NCBI GenBank assembly: GCA_035582835.1
Contig: JAYKAV010002553.1
Span: 62,001 to 126,000 of the forward strand
DNA: 64,000 nucleotides
From: Phoebastria nigripes
Lineage: Eukaryota > Chordata > Aves > Procellariiformes > Diomedeidae
Reading direction: 5' to 3'
The translations under genes and the position numbers were made by a program. Below are positions 62,111-64,000 of the stretch, piece after piece; the stretch's first letter is position 1; every line of letters begins with the position of its first letter. The notes beneath the pieces were generated by a model. The model saw only the letters and a list, made by a program, of their open reading frames with translations, did no database searches and was not told the origin of the DNA.

Positions 62111-62754
62111 NNNNNNNNNNNNNNNNNNNNNNNNNNNNNNNNNNNNNNNNNNNNNNNNNNNNNNNNNNNNNNNNNNNNNNNNNNNNNNNNNNNNNNNNNN
62201 NNNNNNNNNNNNNNNNNNNNNNNNNNNNNNNNNNNNNNNNNNNNNNNNNNNNNNNNNNNNNNNNNNNNNNNNNNNNNNNNNNNNNNNNNNNNNNNNNNNN
62301 NNNNNNNNNNNNNNNNNNNNNNNNNNNNNNNNNNNNNNNNNNNNNNNNNNNNNNNNNNNNNNNNNNNNNNNNNNNNNNNNNNNNNNNNNNNNNNNNNNNN
62401 NNNNNNNNNNNNNNNNNNNNNNNNNNNNNNNNNNNNNNNNNNNNNNNNNNNNNNNNNNNNNNNNNNNNNNNNNNNNNNNNNNNNNNNNNNNNNNNNNNNN
62501 NNNNNNNNNNNNNNNNNNNNNNNNNNNNNNNNNNNNNNNNNNNNNNNNNNNNNNNNNNNNNNNNNNNNNNNNNNNNNNNNNNNNNNNNNNNNNNNNNNNN
62601 NNNNNNNNNNNNNNNNNNNNNNNNNNNNNNNNNNNNNNNNNNNNNNNNNNNNNNNNNNNNNNNNNNNNNNNNNNNNNNNNNNNNNNNNNNNNNNNNNNNN
62701 NNNNNNNNNNNNNNNNNNNNNNNNNNNNNNNNNNNNNNNNNNNNNNNNNNNNNN
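62111..62754. other. Assembly gap, 644 N
   Basis: An uninterrupted N run lies inside the CR1 copy. Repeat similarity among young CR1 copies is the likely cause. The true length is uncertain, and additional insertions could be hidden here. Confidence 0.98.
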
Positions 62755-62833
62755 GGGACATGGTTTAGTGGGCATGGTGGTGTTGGGTTGACGGTTGGAC
62801 TTGATGATCTTAGAGGTCTTTTCCAACCTTAAT

Positions 62834-62865
62834 GATTCTATGATTCTATGATTCTATGATTCTAT
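62834..62865 (+). repeat. CR1 3'-terminal octamer repeat (GATTCTAT)4
   Basis: Four perfect copies of the 8-bp unit at the 3' end of the CR1. CR1 ends in such octamers instead of poly(A), and the number of perfect units is a rough indicator of youth. Confidence 0.97.
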
Positions 62866-62867
62866 GA

Positions 62868-64000
62868 ACTGGACACTGAAACCCAACTGAATATCAGGGG
62901 AGCTGGGTTTCTAAGCGCCTTGTAGTTTGCCTAGGCCAGAGCCAGCAGAATTGCTGCTTTGGATTAAGCGACAGCAGCACACTAGCTGAGGCAAAAGAGG
63001 GCTCTACATAGGCCATCCCAATGTTGAAATACGTAGTTTAATGGCAGTTCAAATATCCCCTCTGCTGAATCAGGGCCTGCAGTAAGATTCCTCTTAAACA
63101 TTTGTGTATTTTAAAAAAATAAAGGACTACTATAGTTAATGCATGTAAAACAGGCATTTCAATTTTATTTGGGAAACTCTTTGTTGATTCTGGTTATTAT
63201 GATTGTAGCATTTTCTAGGCACTTAGTTGTGATTTAAAGGCTCCTAACACTGCAAAAGTTGCTGTATTCCCGCTGTCAATTGATCTACTGGTTAACTACC
63301 CTCACTCTAAAAATCAGTCTAAACTTGTGTTAGCTGGATCTACCAGCTGGATCTCATCCTGCTTTTCTGGAATGGGTGATTCTGATCTAGTTCCTTCAAA
63401 TACTAGAAACCCTCCTGCATGTGTGTGTGAAAGAGTATATGTCATATAACAGTTATGCTGCTCATAAGGTTAAGGGCTTAGCTGTAGCCAGGCTGATGCT
63501 GTATGAGGTGAGTGCCAACTCAGACCTCCTATTATAAATACTAACCCTACCAAAAACTGATTTCATTTTGTTTAGCAAGGAAACAAAATCCCCAGTACAG
63601 TCTACTGTCCAGTGCAGCTCTAGGACATTCAGACTAGAACTCAACTTTTACGAAGTTATTTTTGCTGCACTTTGCATTTTCATAGCAAAAATCAAAGCAA
63701 ATGTATAAAACATTATTGGTATTATGATGCTTGTCTTCAAGAGATCATTCTCTCTAAGATTTGTCCTCACAGTGCATGTTGGTCTGTGTGTGCAAAGCTC
63801 CCCTTCCTAACTGATGCACTTAAAGTTCTACAGAACCAAAGGAGATCTTTTTTAGTTAATGCAGAATGTTCTGCTGGCTTTAGTTTACAGCAAGAATTTA
63901 GGGTGGGGCAGGCACTTATTTCAAAGTTTTATTCAGATAAAAGAAAAAAATGTCACTTGGCCAGGATTTTCAGTTGCTGGACAGTGCAGTAGTAGAGAAG
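62868..64000. other. Non-coding unique DNA to the window end
   Basis: No gene or repeat family is recognised. The last plus-strand frame (63,672-63,992, 106 codons) is cysteine- and lysine-rich with no domain and probably chance. Confidence 0.5.

Larger units (their letters stand above)
61971..62867 (+). mobile_element. CR1 retrotransposon, well preserved, split by an assembly gap
   Basis: The left part keeps an open frame (61,976-62,110, 45 codons) starting at [10 protein letters not shown] and continuing [13 protein letters not shown] and FNKAKCRV. This is the CR1 reverse transcriptase from its catalytic F-A-D-D box (61,976-61,987), where the two aspartates bind metal for DNA synthesis. 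The right part (62,755-62,833) has the CR1 3' tail strings GGTTGGACTTGATGATCTTA and GGTCTTTTCCAACC, and four exact GATTCTAT units (62,834-62,865). Both ends share one orientation, so a single 5'-truncated copy is the simplest reading. No stop or frameshift is visible in the sequenced RT part, making it the youngest copy in the window. It lacks the upstream endonuclease and most of the RT, so it cannot move by itself. Apparent 240-290-codon frames across the Ns are artefacts. Confidence 0.95.

Noticed and set aside
61963..62832. Open frames of 240-290 codons on both strands
   Set aside because: They are created by the 644-base N gap, which contains no stop codons by definition. Only the 45 CR1 codons at 61,976-62,110 are real sequence.
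62834..62865. Short tandem repeat as a CRISPR-like array
   Set aside because: These are the CR1 3' octamers without spacers. CRISPR arrays are not expected in this genome and none is present.

Overview
The window looks like non-coding nuclear DNA from a bird. The clearest evidence is the retrotransposon content. Three copies of the CR1 non-LTR family are recognisable: an old degraded one (about 37,756-38,135), a short 3' fragment (49,146-49,327) and a well preserved one interrupted by an assembly gap (about 61,971-62,867). The last ends in the tandem octamer GATTCTAT that is diagnostic of avian and reptilian CR1. The sequence is AT-rich and otherwise poor in interspersed repeats, with no sign of Alu or L1, which fits a bird better than a mammal, turtle or crocodilian. 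The species cannot be named from sequence alone.

No protein-coding gene, exon chain, tRNA, rRNA or known small RNA could be supported. Open frames are short (about 60-125 codons), scattered over both strands, without recognisable domains or a coherent exon series. The window is best read as a gene desert or part of a very large intron. Several 200-400 bp blocks have the texture of conserved developmental enhancers (clustered TAAT/ATTA cores, few repeats): around 1,240, 8,525, 11,155, 14,390, 15,331, 24,230, 25,080, 44,040, 47,540, 50,600, 53,500, 56,240 and 60,100. These are inferences from composition, and alignment to other amniotes would decide them.

The most interesting signal is at 55,074-55,484. 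Reading this stretch in three successive frames gives an ordered series of motifs resembling the reverse transcriptase of DIRS-type (tyrosine-recombinase) retrotransposons, broken by in-frame stops and two frameshifts. If confirmed, it is a fossil of a retroelement class not normally expected in birds.

Other structure: a 14-bp perfect inverted repeat next to a 7-bp hairpin (1,941-2,053), a 9-bp/9-bp palindrome centred on TAAT (59,152-59,173), a 24-bp imperfect tandem duplication (59,663-59,709), a degenerate hexanucleotide satellite beside a TA tract (57,748-57,876), an AT-rich inverted repeat (37,101-37,165), a 21-base C run (43,683-43,703), and probable relics of ancient amniote repeats near 7,010, 30,440 and 35,360. 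Assembly marks are one 644-base N gap inside the youngest CR1 and about 34 isolated single Ns.
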